DNA of 64,000 bases from Mycolicibacterium aurum (GTDB lineage Bacteria > Actinomycetota > Actinomycetes > Mycobacteriales > Mycobacteriaceae): the NCBI GenBank assembly GCA_900078775.1, contig LT549889.1:868001-932000 (forward strand), given 5' to 3'. Position 1 is the first letter of the stretch. The number at the start of each line of letters is the position of its first letter. Below, piece by piece: positions 44,077 to 52,569 of this stretch. The notes under the pieces were generated by a model, which saw nothing but the letters and a program-made list of their open reading frames with translations, was not told the DNA's origin and did no database searches. The position numbers were made by a program, and so were the translations under genes.

Positions 44077-44805
44077 ATGTCGGGCTGGGAGATCTTCTGG
44101 GACGTGGTGCCCTACGTCACGTTGGCGGTCGTCATCGTCGGGACCTGGTGGCGTTATCGGTACGACAAGTTCGGCTGGACCACCCGCTCCTCACAGCTCT
44201 ACGAATCGCGGCTACTGCGGATCGGCAGTCCGCTGTTCCACTTCGGCATGCTGGTGGTGATCATCGGGCACGTGATCGGATTGATGATCCCGGAGTCCTG
44301 GATGGACCTGGTGATAAGCCAGCACGCCTACCACCTGCAGGCGGTCATCCTGGGCGGCATCGCCGGCATCGCCGCGCTGGTGGGTATCGCGCTGCTGATC
44401 TACCGCCGGCGCACCCGCGGCCCGGTGTTCATGGCCACCACCGTCAACGACAAGGTGATGTATCTGGCGTTGGTGGCCGCGATGGTGGCCGGGTTCGCCT
44501 GCACGTTGCTCGGTGCGACGCCGGCCGGCGCCGAGCATGACTACCGGGAGAGCGTGTCCCCGTGGTTCCGGTCCATCTGGATCCTGCAGCCCCGTGGTGA
44601 TCTGATGGTCGAGGCGCCGCTGCAGTTCCATATCCACGTCATCATTGCGCTCGTGCTGTTCTGCCTGTGGCCGTTCACCCGGCTGGTGCACGTGTTCAGC
44701 GTTCCGATCGGTTACCTCTTCCGGCCCTATATCGTCTACCGCAGCCGGGATGTCGCGGCCGACACGGAACTGGTGGGATCCCAGCCGCACCGGCGCGGCT
44801 GGTAA
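44077..44805 (+). CDS. narI: Respiratory nitrate reductase, gamma subunit (cytochrome b)
   Basis: 242 residues with five predicted transmembrane helices. Heme b ligands are expected among the conserved His residues in [16 protein letters not shown] and [25 protein letters not shown]. It oxidises quinol at the membrane and sends electrons to NarH. It starts 1 bp after narJ and ends the operon. A DosR-like box lies directly downstream, in front of the next gene. Confidence 0.96.
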   Translation: MSGWEIFWDVVPYVTLAVVIVGTWWRYRYDKFGWTTRSSQLYESRLLRIGSPLFHFGMLVVIIGHVIGLMIPESWMDLVISQHAYHLQAVILGGIAGIAALVGIALLIYRRRTRGPVFMATTVNDKVMYLALVAAMVAGFACTLLGATPAGAEHDYRESVSPWFRSIWILQPRGDLMVEAPLQFHIHVIIALVLFCLWPFTRLVHVFSVPIGYLFRPYIVYRSRDVAADTELVGSQPHRRGW

Positions 44806-44811
44806 GACGGG

Positions 44812-44831
44812 TCGGGGACCTTCGGCCCTTC
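44812..44831 (+). promoter_or_regulatory. DosR/DevR-like box 1
   Basis: TCGGGGACCTTCGGCCCTTC matches the DosR consensus TTSGGGACTWWWGTCCCSAA at about 13 of 20 positions, with the core GGGAC...GGCCC typical of functional boxes. It lies 60 bp upstream of the gene at 44892, within reach of its promoter. The assignment is supported by the devR gene two genes away. Confidence 0.6.
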
Positions 44832-44891
44832 TCGCCGCCGCCGAGGTCGCGCAGACTGGAGGGTGGTCTCCAGAACAGGAAGGTGACGACG

Positions 44892-45320
44892 ATGTCGCAC
44901 GGCCAGCAGCTCGACGTACTCAACCGCCGGCAGTGCCTGGACCGGTTGGCCACCGTCCGGGTCGGCAGGCTGGTGTTCACCGAGGACGCCCAGCCGGCGA
45001 TCCAGCCGGTCAACTTCCGGTTGTGGCGCGACGATGTGGTGATCCGGGTGGCCGGCGGACCCAAGCTGGAGGCGGCCACCGCCAATCAGATGGTGGCCTT
45101 CGAAGCCGACGAACTCGATCCCGATCTGCGCAACGGCTGGAGCGTCACCGTCGTCGGGAAGGCCGAATCCATATCCGGAATCGACGATCTGGTCGAGGTG
45201 GCCGGGACCTTCATCGAGCCGTGGGTGCAGGGGCGCCGCGACCACTTCATCCGGATCCGCACCGACCGGATCACCGGCCGCGAATTCCGCGAGGACGCCG
45301 GGCCGCAGTACCGATCGTGA
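44892..45320 (+). CDS. Pyridoxamine 5'-phosphate oxidase family protein
   Basis: 142 residues from the ATG at 44892 (AGGAAGG upstream). It has a split-barrel flavin-binding fold: [23 protein letters not shown] at the N-terminus, [20 protein letters not shown], and [13 protein letters not shown] followed by a helix. Small proteins of this type are repeatedly found in the mycobacterial DosR regulon and are thought to bind FMN or F420, possibly in hypoxic redox balance. The DosR-like box upstream agrees with this. The substrate is unknown. It lies between narI and devR on the same strand. Confidence 0.87.
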   Translation: MSHGQQLDVLNRRQCLDRLATVRVGRLVFTEDAQPAIQPVNFRLWRDDVVIRVAGGPKLEAATANQMVAFEADELDPDLRNGWSVTVVGKAESISGIDDLVEVAGTFIEPWVQGRRDHFIRIRTDRITGREFREDAGPQYRS

Positions 45321-45349
45321 CCGGCACCAGAGATGATGGGGCAATGCCC

Positions 45350-46012
45350 GTGGTGAAGGTGTTCCTGGTCGACGATCACGAGGTCGTGCGGCGCGGACTT
45401 ATCGATCTGCTCGGATCCGATCCCGAACTGGAGGTGGTCGGCGAGGCCGGCACGGTGGTCGAGGCGCTGGCCCGGATCCCGGCCGCCCGACCCGACGTGG
45501 CGGTGCTCGACGTCCGGCTGCCCGACGGCAACGGCATCGAACTGTGCCGCGACCTGCTCTCGGATCTGCCCGACCTGCGGTGCCTGATGCTGACGTCGTT
45601 CACCTCCGACGAGGCAATGCTGGATGCGATCCTGGCCGGCGCCAGCGGGTTCGTCATCAAGGACATCAAGGGCCTCGAACTGGCCCGGGCGATCAAGGAT
45701 GTCGGCGCCGGCCGGTCACTGCTGGACAACCGGGCCGCGGCCGCGCTGATGGCCAATCTGCGCGGCGCCGCGGAGAAGGACGATCCGCTGACCGGGCTCA
45801 CCGAGCAGGAGAAGACCCTGCTGCACCTGCTCGCCGAGGGACTCACCAACCGCCAGATCGCGGCGCGGATGTTCCTCGCCGAGAAGACGGTGAAGAACTA
45901 CGTGTCCCGGCTGCTTGCCAAGCTGGGCATGCAGCGCCGCACGCAGGCAGCGGTTTTCGCGTCCAAGCTGGAGCAGTCAGACCAGCTCCGCGGGCCAGTC
46001 CACGACGGCTGA
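45350..46012 (+). CDS. devR: DevR/DosR-type response regulator (orphan)
   Basis: 220 residues if translation starts at the GTG at 45350, which reproduces the DevR N-terminus [17 protein letters not shown]; an ATG 6 bp upstream is also possible. The receiver domain has Asp8, Asp9 and the phosphorylated Asp54 in [11 protein letters not shown]; Thr82 and Lys104 positions are also conserved ([16 protein letters not shown]). The C-terminal LuxR/NarL helix-turn-helix is nearly identical to M. tuberculosis DevR ([17 protein letters not shown]). No devS/dosT histidine kinase gene is adjacent, so this is an orphan, perhaps equivalent to the second DosR known in M. smegmatis. The last 36 bp overlap the convergent nitroreductase gene. 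It is next to nar genes, so hypoxia-responsive control is likely. Confidence 0.9.
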   Translation: MVKVFLVDDHEVVRRGLIDLLGSDPELEVVGEAGTVVEALARIPAARPDVAVLDVRLPDGNGIELCRDLLSDLPDLRCLMLTSFTSDEAMLDAILAGASGFVIKDIKGLELARAIKDVGAGRSLLDNRAAAALMANLRGAAEKDDPLTGLTEQEKTLLHLLAEGLTNRQIAARMFLAEKTVKNYVSRLLAKLGMQRRTQAAVFASKLEQSDQLRGPVHDG

Positions 46013-46963
46013 CAGCGGCATCCGCGGGGTGGCCGGCAGCGGGTCGGCGTTGACCGGCGCCCAGCCCACCCGCAGCAGCATCTGCGGGTACCCGATGTCG
46101 CCGAACACGTCGTCGCGCACCGCGGCCCGGGTCTCGGCGATCTCCAGCGGCTCGGTGACCGGGCAGCTGGCCAACCCGAGGGTCGTCGCGGTGAGCAGCA
46201 CCAGGCTGGTCGCCTCCCCGGCACGTAGCCGCGACAGCGCGCTGTCGTCCTTGGTGCCCAGCGCCAGTACCGCGGCACCGTCCTGCTCACCGGCGCTGCC
46301 CGCCGGTTGCGGCAGCACCGGTCCGGCGAACAGGCGGGCCGGGATGCGGGCCGCCGGGTCGGATTTGGGGGTGCTGTGTGCCGGGACCCCGGCCAGCGAG
46401 GCGTAACGCCCACTCCAGGTGGACAATTCGGACAGGTATTCCCGATCGGTGGCGTGCCGCCAGACGGCGTCGGTGACGATCTGGTGCAGTTCGGGCAGCC
46501 GCTGCGCCTGGCGCAGCATCACCCCGGCCCGGGCGGCGCGCGCCCCCATCAGGGCGATGTCGGCGTCCGGGACGGGCCAGGCGCCGTACACCCGGCGGTC
46601 GGTGCGCCGCCGCGGGATCGCCGCGGCCAGCGGTACATCCGAGCCGGCGGGCGCACAGCGCCGCACGCCGACGGTGGCCAGATGCCCCGGCCGGTCGGGG
46701 TCGGGCAGCCGCCGCACCTGGGCCTGCCAGCCGTGCGCGGCCAGCGCGATCACCGCGTGGTGTAGCGCCGCGCCGCAACTGAGCAGCAGGTCACGTGCGT
46801 CCGGATCGGTCCGGGGCAGAGCGCGTTCGGGATCGGCGTGCAGTTCCAGGTGGTCGGCGGCGACGCGCCATCGCCAGGGCTGCGTGTTGTGGATCGACGG
46901 TGCGCGGGTCGCCAACGACAGCACCGTCTCGACCGTGTGCCGGTCGGGAAAGGTCGCGTCCAT
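45977..46963 (-). CDS. Acg-type nitroreductase family protein
   Basis: 328 residues. N-terminus [18 protein letters not shown] matches the signature of the Acg/Rv2032 family (RAPSxHNxQPWRW), and [20 protein letters not shown] and RRRTDRRVY are also shared. The proteins are duplicated nitroreductase folds that bind FMN but may lack enzymatic turnover, acting as flavin stores in DosR-regulated dormancy. A DosR-like box at 46997-47016 lies about 35 bp upstream of the start. It converges with devR, overlapping it by 36 bp. Confidence 0.88.
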   Translation of the reverse strand: MDATFPDRHTVETVLSLATRAPSIHNTQPWRWRVAADHLELHADPERALPRTDPDARDLLLSCGAALHHAVIALAAHGWQAQVRRLPDPDRPGHLATVGVRRCAPAGSDVPLAAAIPRRRTDRRVYGAWPVPDADIALMGARAARAGVMLRQAQRLPELHQIVTDAVWRHATDREYLSELSTWSGRYASLAGVPAHSTPKSDPAARIPARLFAGPVLPQPAGSAGEQDGAAVLALGTKDDSALSRLRAGEATSLVLLTATTLGLASCPVTEPLEIAETRAAVRDDVFGDIGYPQMLLRVGWAPVNADPLPATPRMPLSAVVDWPAELV

Positions 46964-46996
46964 GCCCCCAGCGTGCTCCGCCGGGCGGGCACCGAA

Positions 46997-47016
46997 CTAG
47001 TGCCGAAAGTCCCTCA
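46997..47016 (-). promoter_or_regulatory. DosR/DevR-like box 2
   Basis: On the minus strand TGAGGGACTTTCGGCACTAG matches the DosR consensus at about 13 of 20 positions, with a perfect GGGACTTT half. It lies 33 bp upstream of the Acg-like gene and just before the stop of the molybdoenzyme gene. Confidence 0.6.
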
Positions 47017-47025
47017 CCCGCAGGT

Positions 47026-48582
47026 TCAGGTCACCGCGAAGTCCACCGAATGCCAACCGGTGGCGCCGTCGGGGATGACGCCGGCCCAGTCCGAGGTCTG
47101 CACGTAGCCGGTGTTGTCGGTGGCGCGCACCGTGATGGTGTGCGGGCCGGGGGTTTCGGCCCGCCAGTCGAAGCTCCACAGCCGCCAGGTGTCGTTCGAG
47201 TAGGCCGCGCCCAGGGTGGCCTGCTGCCACTGACCTTCTCCGGCGGGGGAGTCGATGCGCACCTCCACCGCGCGGACCCCGCGGGGCTGCGCCCAGGCCA
47301 CCCCGCCGAACCGGACCGGGCCGGTGGGCACGTCCTGTCCGCTGCGCGGAACGTCGATGCGGGACTGGGTCTTGATCGGGCCACGCTCGGACCAGCCCAA
47401 CGGGGTCCAATAGCCCTGGGCCTGATCGAATCTCGTCAGTTCCAGGTCCACCACCCACTTGGTGGCCGAGACGTAGCCGTACAGGCCGGGCACCACCAGC
47501 CGGGCCGGGTAACCGTGCTCGATGGGCAGCGGCTGCCCGTTCATCGTGATGGCCAGCAGCGAGTCCCGGTCGTCGGTCATCGCCTCGACCGGGGTGCCGG
47601 CGGTGAACCCGTCGCTGGACTCCGAGAGCACCATGTCGGCGTCGGGGGAGACTCCGGCCGCGGCCAGCAGGTCCCGCACCCGGTAGCCGCCCCACACCGC
47701 GTTGCCGACCAGGTCACCGCCGACCGGGTTGGAGACACAGGCCAGCGTCACCATCTGCTCGACGAACTCGAACTCCTCCAGATCGGCGAAGCTGAACGTC
47801 TTCTCGTTGTCCACCATGCCGTGGATGCGCAGCCGCCACGCGTCACGGGACAGTTGCGGCACGCTGAGCGCGGTGTCGATGCGGTAGAAGTCGGCGTTGT
47901 CGGTGACGAACGGGGTCACGTCCACCCCGGTCGGCTGCGCGCCCGGCGGCACCGGCGGTGCCGGCTTGGCCACCTGCGGCGGGGCGAACGCCTCCCGGTC
48001 GCCGGCCACCGAATGCACCCGCCGCGACCAGGCCGAGCCCACCGCCGCCCCGAGTACACCCAACCCGAGCAGGCCGAGTGCGGCCAGCGACAGCCGCCGG
48101 CCCGGATCGGCCTCGGCGGCCTCGTGGGCGGTGCCGTCGGTCAGCCGGCCCGAGGTCAGGAACCGCAGGGTGAGGATGCCGCCCAGACCGCCGACCGCGG
48201 TGGGGATCACGTCGACCGGGGCCGCACCGGGGCGGGCCAGCACCGCGACGCAACCGGCGATGGCTGCCGCGGCGAACAGCACCGACCCGATGGGCAGCCG
48301 GCGTCGCTCCAACAGCCCGGCGAGGCCGGCGAGCACGGCGATGACGACCAGCACCATCACCGTCAGGAACAGCTTGTCGGCGGTGCCGAAGGTCTGGATC
48401 GCCCACTCCTTGACCGGACCCGGTGTCAGATCGATGACGGTCGAGCCGATCGCGTTGCGGGCGTCGGCGGATGAGCCGAGCGGGACGGCCACCAGGGCGC
48501 TCAGCCCCAGGGTCACCGCGGCGGCCGCGATGCCGCTGAGGATCCGAGTCGCTGCGGGGATGACCGGGGATGTGCGAACCAC
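47026..48582 (-). CDS. Membrane-anchored sulfite-oxidase-type molybdoenzyme
   Basis: 518 residues. The N-terminal 200 residues hold about five hydrophobic segments (for example ILSGIAAAAVTLGLSALVAV and LFLTVMVLVVIAVLAGLAGL). After VHSVAGDREAF follows a sulfite-oxidase Moco domain with VTLACVSNPVGGDLVGNAVW, whose Cys is the Mo ligand, and a C-terminal Ig-like dimerisation domain (WRLWSFDWRAETPGPHTITVRA). Such fusions are widespread in mycobacteria with unknown physiological substrate; methionine-sulfoxide or sulfite-type chemistry is possible. It belongs to the single-cofactor (non-bis-MGD) class, unlike NarG. It is divergent from the SDR at 48682. Confidence 0.88.
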   Translation of the reverse strand: MVRTSPVIPAATRILSGIAAAAVTLGLSALVAVPLGSSADARNAIGSTVIDLTPGPVKEWAIQTFGTADKLFLTVMVLVVIAVLAGLAGLLERRRLPIGSVLFAAAAIAGCVAVLARPGAAPVDVIPTAVGGLGGILTLRFLTSGRLTDGTAHEAAEADPGRRLSLAALGLLGLGVLGAAVGSAWSRRVHSVAGDREAFAPPQVAKPAPPVPPGAQPTGVDVTPFVTDNADFYRIDTALSVPQLSRDAWRLRIHGMVDNEKTFSFADLEEFEFVEQMVTLACVSNPVGGDLVGNAVWGGYRVRDLLAAAGVSPDADMVLSESSDGFTAGTPVEAMTDDRDSLLAITMNGQPLPIEHGYPARLVVPGLYGYVSATKWVVDLELTRFDQAQGYWTPLGWSERGPIKTQSRIDVPRSGQDVPTGPVRFGGVAWAQPRGVRAVEVRIDSPAGEGQWQQATLGAAYSNDTWRLWSFDWRAETPGPHTITVRATDNTGYVQTSDWAGVIPDGATGWHSVDFAVT

Positions 48583-48641
48583 CAGACCACGCTAGCCGAG
48601 GCAACGTGCCGAAAGCCTTACCGTAAAGTGACGATCCTGCC

Positions 48642-48651
48642 GTAACGTTAC
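48642..48651. promoter_or_regulatory. Short palindrome in divergent promoter
   Basis: GTAACGTTAC, a perfect 10-bp palindrome, sits in the 99-bp gap between the molybdoenzyme and the SDR, preceded by the related TTACCGTAAAG. This could be a regulator site, but there is only one copy and no candidate regulator gene beside it. Confidence 0.25.
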
Positions 48652-48681
48652 ATTTCGACCGCTTTATGGAAAGGGAGCCAG

Positions 48682-49449
48682 ATGGAGATTTCGGGCAAGA
48701 AGGCCGTGGTTGTCGGCGGGGCATCCGGTTTCGGCCGGGCGACCGTCGAGGCATTGGCCAAGCGGGGCGCCGGCGTCGCGATCCTCGACCGTCCGCAGTC
48801 CAAGGGCAAGGAAGTCGCCGATCAGGTCGGCGGTTCCTTCTACGAGGTCGACATCCTCGACTTCGAGGGCACCGAGCAGGTGCTGGCCAAGGTCGTCGAG
48901 GACCTGGGCGGACTGCACATCGCGGTGACCACCGCCGGTGGCGGCATCGCCGAGCGCACCGTCAAGAAGGACGGCCCGCACGACCTGGATTCGTTCCGTA
49001 AGAGCATCGACCTGAACCTGATCGGCACCTTCAATATCAGCCGGCTCGCGGCCTGGCACATGAGCAAGAACGATCCGGTCGACGAGGAGGCCGAGGAGCG
49101 CGGCGTCATCATCAACACCGCCTCCATCGCCGCCTTCGAGGGCCAGATCGGCCAGGTGGCCTACACCGCGTCCAAGGCCGCCATCGCCGGCATGAGCCTG
49201 ACCATGGCCCGCGATCTGGGCGGCCTGGGCATCCGGGCGCTGGCCATCGCACCGAGCCTGTTCGCCACCGGCCTGACCGAGGGCATCCCGGACGAGTACG
49301 TCAGCGTGCTGACCAAGGACGCCGCCTTCCCGAAGCGTCTCGGCAAGCCCGAGGAGTACGCCAAGCTGGCCCTCGCGATCGTGGAGAACCCGATGCTCAA
49401 CGGCCAGTGCCTGCGCCTGGACGCCGGCCAGCGGTTCGCCCCCAAGTAA
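48682..49449 (+). CDS. SDR family oxidoreductase (17beta-HSD10-like)
   Basis: 255 residues with AAAGGGAG upstream. GGASGFGRATVEALAKRGA binds NAD, TTAGGG (NAG position), NTASIAAFEGQIGQVAYTASK with Ser and Tyr-x3-Lys, and LFATGLTEGIPDEYVSVLTKD after the active site. The sequence style (ISGKKAVVVGGASGFGRA, FPKRLGKPEEYAKL) is that of 3-hydroxyacyl-CoA dehydrogenase type 2 homologues in mycobacteria. It likely oxidises a 3-hydroxyacyl-CoA or hydroxysteroid. It ends before a long perfect hairpin shared with the convergent TauE gene. Confidence 0.9.
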   Translation: MEISGKKAVVVGGASGFGRATVEALAKRGAGVAILDRPQSKGKEVADQVGGSFYEVDILDFEGTEQVLAKVVEDLGGLHIAVTTAGGGIAERTVKKDGPHDLDSFRKSIDLNLIGTFNISRLAAWHMSKNDPVDEEAEERGVIINTASIAAFEGQIGQVAYTASKAAIAGMSLTMARDLGGLGIRALAIAPSLFATGLTEGIPDEYVSVLTKDAAFPKRLGKPEEYAKLALAIVENPMLNGQCLRLDAGQRFAPK

Positions 49450-49454
49450 CCGGT

Positions 49455-49538
49455 GATTTCGGCGCGTTCACGGTTCGGCGGGCAGAGCGTGGCGACCCGG
49501 GGCCACGTTCGTCCGACGGACGTGAACGCGCCGAAATC
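49455..49538. terminator. Long inverted repeat between convergent genes
   Basis: GATTTCGGCGCGTTCACG (49455-49472) and its exact complement at 49521-49538 form a perfect 18-bp stem. The 48-nt loop contains two smaller hairpins (CGTGG...CCACG and GTCC-gac-GGAC). It lies 5 bp after the SDR stop and 3 bp before the TauE stop, so it probably terminates both transcripts. Confidence 0.7.
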
Positions 49539-49541
49539 GGT

Positions 49542-50300
49542 TCAGGCGTAGGTGTCGACGCCGAGCTTGACCGCCAGGGCCAGCCCGGCGAAGGCGACCA
49601 GCAACCGTAGCGGCGTGGCCGGGGCGTGCCGCACCACGATCGGCCCGAGCCGGGCCCCGATCAGGCAGCCCGCGCCCATCGCCGCGACGGCCGGCCAGTG
49701 CACCGAGGCTGCGATCGTGAACACCACGGCCGCAACGCCGTTGGCGACCCCGAGCACCACGTTCTTGGTGGCGTTCGCCTCGGCGAAGGTGACCATCTCG
49801 GTGCGGGTGAACACCGCCAGCATCAGCAAACCCGCTGCGGCGCCGAAGAATCCGCCGTAAACGCAGATCAGGCCGATCACCGCGGCCTGGGTGATCCGCG
49901 CGGCACGCGTGTGTCCCGGGTACCGGTCCGCGCCCTTGGGCAGCGCGATGGCCACCGAGGCCACCGCCAGCAGCACCGGCACCGCGTTCTCGAAACCGTC
50001 ATCGGGGATGGACAGCAACAGCGCCGCCCCGGCCAGCCCGCCGAGCGCGCCCATCGGGATCAGCCGGCGCAGCCGCGGGCCCTGGCCGGCCAGTTCGGGC
50101 AGCGAGCCGCGCACCGACCCGACGCCGTTGAACACCAGCGCCACGGTGTTCGTCACGTTCGCGGTCACCGGCGGCAGACCCACCATGAGCAGCGCGGGAT
50201 AGGTCGATACCGAGGCCAGGCCGGCGATGCTGCCGGTCAGCCCGCCGCCGATGCCGGCGACGAACAGCAGTGCGATCTCCCACCCGGTCACTGGGCCCAT
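49542..50300 (-). CDS. TauE/SafE family sulfite exporter-like membrane protein
   Basis: 252 residues with about eight hydrophobic helices. Characteristic TauE/SafE pieces: AGIGGGLTGSIAGLASVSTYPALL near the N-terminus, NTVALVFNGVGSVRG and GGFFGAAAGLLMLAVF in the second half. It probably exports an anion such as sulfite or a sulfonate, but the family is broad and substrates are rarely proven. It is downstream of the ArsR-SulP pair on the same strand with a 34-bp gap, so a common role in anion transport is plausible. Confidence 0.88.
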   Translation of the reverse strand: MGPVTGWEIALLFVAGIGGGLTGSIAGLASVSTYPALLMVGLPPVTANVTNTVALVFNGVGSVRGSLPELAGQGPRLRRLIPMGALGGLAGAALLLSIPDDGFENAVPVLLAVASVAIALPKGADRYPGHTRAARITQAAVIGLICVYGGFFGAAAGLLMLAVFTRTEMVTFAEANATKNVVLGVANGVAAVVFTIAASVHWPAVAAMGAGCLIGARLGPIVVRHAPATPLRLLVAFAGLALAVKLGVDTYA

Positions 50301-50334
50301 CCTTGCCTACCGGCGCGGGCCGCCCGGATCCGCG

Positions 50335-51960
50335 TCAGTCGGACAGGTGGCTGCGGGCATGGGCGATCGCCTCGTCGAGCGAGTCGATCAGGTGATTCTC
50401 GTGGCGCAGCGACTCGATGGCCCCGACGTTGGTCAGCAGCTCCAGGTGTTCAGGCTGCACACCCTTGATGATCACGGTGACCCCGCGCGCCTCGAGGTCG
50501 GCGGTGATCTGGGCCAGCGTGTGTGCGCCGGTGGCGTCCAGCATGCCCAGCTGGGACATCCGGATGATCACCACCGACACCTCGGGATGGTCGGCGTCGA
50601 CGATGGCGCTGGAGATCCGTTCGGCCGCACCGAAGAACATCGCACCGTCCAGGCGCAGCAGCGCGATCCGCTCGTCGCCGGGCTGATAGGGCACGGGCAG
50701 CTTCTCGCGGGTGACGCTGCTGCGTCGGGCCACCGCGCGCAGGGCGTAGAACGCGGCCACCACGATGCCGATCACCACGGCGTCGATCAGGTCGAAGACG
50801 ATGGTGACCGCCGCGGTGAGGACGAAGGTCAGCGCGTCCGAACGGCTCGCCCGCAGGATCTTGGCGACAGTCCGTGCGGAGATCATCCGGAACGAGGTCA
50901 CCATCAGCACCGCCGACAGCGCGGACAGCGGAATGGTGGCCACCGGACCGCTGGCGAAGTAGACCACCGCGAGCAGCAGCAGGCAGTGCACGATCGCGGC
51001 GACCCGGGTGCGGGCCCCGGACCGGACGTTGACCGCGGTGCGGGCGATGGCCCCGGTCGCGGGCATTCCGCCGAACATGCCCGAGGCCACCGACGCCAGC
51101 CCCTGCCCGACGAGTTCGCGGTCCGGGTCATACGGGCCGGTCGGCGACATGGTGGCCGCCACCCGGGCCGACAGCAGGGACTCGATGGCGGCCAGCGCCG
51201 CGATGGCCAGCGCCGCGCCCAGCAGGGCCCGCAACGCACCCGGGTCGGCGTGCGGTAGCAGCGGCGCGGGCAGGTGGTCCGGGAGTTCACCGATCCGGGC
51301 CACCGAAAGCCCAAGGGCGGCAACCACTGCGGCGGCGACGACGATCGCGGCCAGCGATTCGGGGATGCCGCGGTGAATCCGGGGCAACAGCAGCATCAGG
51401 GCCGCGACGATGCCCACCACCAGCAGGGCCGGCAGCGCGGCCGACCAGTCCGCGTCGGTCAGCGCCGTCCAGGCGGCGAGCAGTGGACTCTTGCCGGCCG
51501 GGGCCGTGGTGTTGAGCGCGGCCGGCACCTGCTGCAGGAAGATGATCGCCGCGATCCCGAGGGTGAAGCCCTCGATCACCGGCCACGGGATGAAGGTGAC
51601 CGCACGGCCCAGCCCCGTGACGCCCATCGCCAGCACCATCAGACCGGCCAGCAGCGTGACGAGTGCGACGCTGCCGAGCCCGTAGGCGGCCACGATGGGC
51701 GCGAGTACGACGGCCATCGCCCCGGTCGGGCCGGACACCTGCACATGCGAGCCGCCGAACACCGCGGCCACCAGGCCGGCGATGACCGCGGTGATCAGTC
51801 CCGCCGCCGCGCCGACACCGGAACTGATACCGAATGCCAAGGCCAACGGCAGCGCCACCACGCCGACGGTGATGCCGGCCAGTAGGTCCTGACGCCAGGA
51901 GCGGGGGAGTTCGGCGTAATCGGCGCGGCGGGGCAGCAGGCGCCGGACGTCAATCGACAC
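50335..51960 (-). CDS. SulP-family anion transporter with STAS domain
   Basis: 541 residues from the GTG at 51960, giving an 11-bp overlap with the ArsR stop. Ten or more hydrophobic segments: AGITVGVVALPLALAFGIS near residue 30, FGGSHVQVSGPTGAMAVVLA, and AALAAIESLLSARVA. The C-terminal STAS domain (residues about 430-541) has FFGAAERISS and MLDATGAHTL (canonical DxSG region as DATG). SulP proteins take up sulfate, bicarbonate, dicarboxylates or other anions in symport. Translational coupling to ArsR suggests that its expression is under ArsR control. Substrate is unknown. Confidence 0.9.
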   Translation of the reverse strand: MSIDVRRLLPRRADYAELPRSWRQDLLAGITVGVVALPLALAFGISSGVGAAAGLITAVIAGLVAAVFGGSHVQVSGPTGAMAVVLAPIVAAYGLGSVALVTLLAGLMVLAMGVTGLGRAVTFIPWPVIEGFTLGIAAIIFLQQVPAALNTTAPAGKSPLLAAWTALTDADWSAALPALLVVGIVAALMLLLPRIHRGIPESLAAIVVAAAVVAALGLSVARIGELPDHLPAPLLPHADPGALRALLGAALAIAALAAIESLLSARVAATMSPTGPYDPDRELVGQGLASVASGMFGGMPATGAIARTAVNVRSGARTRVAAIVHCLLLLAVVYFASGPVATIPLSALSAVLMVTSFRMISARTVAKILRASRSDALTFVLTAAVTIVFDLIDAVVIGIVVAAFYALRAVARRSSVTREKLPVPYQPGDERIALLRLDGAMFFGAAERISSAIVDADHPEVSVVIIRMSQLGMLDATGAHTLAQITADLEARGVTVIIKGVQPEHLELLTNVGAIESLRHENHLIDSLDEAIAHARSHLSD

Positions 51961-52333
51961 CGGGACCGCCGATCGGGGGCAGTGCGGCCAGCGCGTCGAG
52001 CTGATCACGGCGGGCACTGAGCGTGTCGGCCAGGAAGGTGCGGGCGATGACCAGCAGCTCCGAGATCTTGGGATGGGCGAGCCGGTAGAAGACCGCATTG
52101 CCGACGCGTTCGGCGGTGACCACCTGATGACGTTTGAGGACGGCCAGATGCTGGGACAACAGCGTCGGCTCGATATCGCTCCGGGCGAGGATCGCGCTGA
52201 CCGGGGTGGGTTCGTCGGCGGCCGACAGCATCTCCAGGATCCGGATGCGCGACGGGTGCGCCAGCGCTTTGAAGAGATTGGCCTTGATCTCGTAGAGGGG
52301 TTGCTCGGACCCGGGCGGGCGGCGGTGCGGCAT
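51950..52333 (-). CDS. ArsR-family transcriptional regulator, cysteine-free
   Basis: 127 residues from the ATG at 52333 (AGGA 7 nt upstream). The winged helix-turn-helix is clear: LFKALAHPSRIRILEML, then EPTLLSQHLAVLKRHQVVTAERVGNAVFYRL. The protein has no Cys at all, so it cannot sense metals or sulfide through thiols as ArsR, CmtR or BigR do; His/Asp metal sites or another ligand are alternatives. It overlaps the SulP gene start. An inverted repeat at 52355-52374 just upstream is a good candidate operator. Confidence 0.9.
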   Translation of the reverse strand: MPHRRPPGSEQPLYEIKANLFKALAHPSRIRILEMLSAADEPTPVSAILARSDIEPTLLSQHLAVLKRHQVVTAERVGNAVFYRLAHPKISELLVIARTFLADTLSARRDQLDALAALPPIGGPGVD

Positions 52334-52354
52334 GGGCGATCCTGCGACTTGATG

Positions 52355-52374
52355 GATTGAACAAACTCTCAATC
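52355..52374. promoter_or_regulatory. Candidate ArsR operator
   Basis: GATTGA-acaaactc-TCAATC is a perfect 6+6 inverted repeat with an 8-bp spacer, 22 bp upstream of the arsR start. This size and position are typical of ArsR autoregulatory sites. Confidence 0.6.
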
Positions 52375-52411
52375 AGCATAGCCGATGGCGCCGCGGGCTC
52401 CGAAAGGGAAG

Positions 52412-52441
52412 TTGCGCGCACACCGTCGGGAGGACTAACCT
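52412..52441 (+). promoter_or_regulatory. Putative sigma-A promoter of the leader peptide transcript
   Basis: TTGCGC (52412-52417), an 18-bp spacer, and TAACCT (52436-52441) fit a mycobacterial -35/-10 pair. Transcription would begin around 52448-52450, at or next to the GTG of the leader peptide, so the leader mRNA may be leaderless. Prediction from spacing only. Confidence 0.45.
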
Positions 52442-52449
52442 CGGCGATC

Positions 52450-52494
52450 GTGCATCGCATTCTCGTAGTAGCCAGTACCCGCAGCGGGGTCTGA
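52450..52494 (+). CDS. Leader peptide with Ile-Leu-Val-Val control codons
   Basis: A 14-codon frame, MHRILVVASTRSGV, read from GTG and closed by TGA. Codons 4-7 are ATT CTC GTA GTA; ATT and GTA are rare in this GC-rich genome and code for branched-chain amino acids. The Val codons and the next bases, GTAGTAGC, are complementary to GCTACTAC at 52525-52532. No good Shine-Dalgarno is in place (GGGAGGA ends 16 nt away), but a -10 element predicts a leaderless transcript. It is the expected layout of an attenuator in front of a leucine-pathway-related gene. No function beyond translation is inferred. Confidence 0.65.
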   Translation: MHRILVVASTRSGV

Positions 52495-52541
52495 TCCAGA
52501 CCGACCCCCCGCTGTGGGTCGGAAGCTACTACCCGTCGGTC
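52465..52541 (+). promoter_or_regulatory. Candidate transcription attenuator with alternative hairpins
   Basis: Several mutually exclusive stems can form: GTAGTAGC (52465-52472) with GCTACTAC (52525-52532); CAGCGGGG (52482-52489) with CCCCGCTG (52507-52514); GGTCTG (52488-52493) with CAGACC (52497-52502); CCGACCC (52501-52507) with GGGTCGG (52516-52522); and GACCGAC (52499-52505) with GTCGGTC (52535-52541). Ribosome position on the control codons decides which of them can fold. The last stem is followed by GCTCCCTTTG, a poor U-tract, so termination could be Rho-dependent or the control could be on translation. Confidence 0.6.
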
Positions 52542-52569
52542 GCTCCCTTTGAGCAGAGAAGACCGGCAC

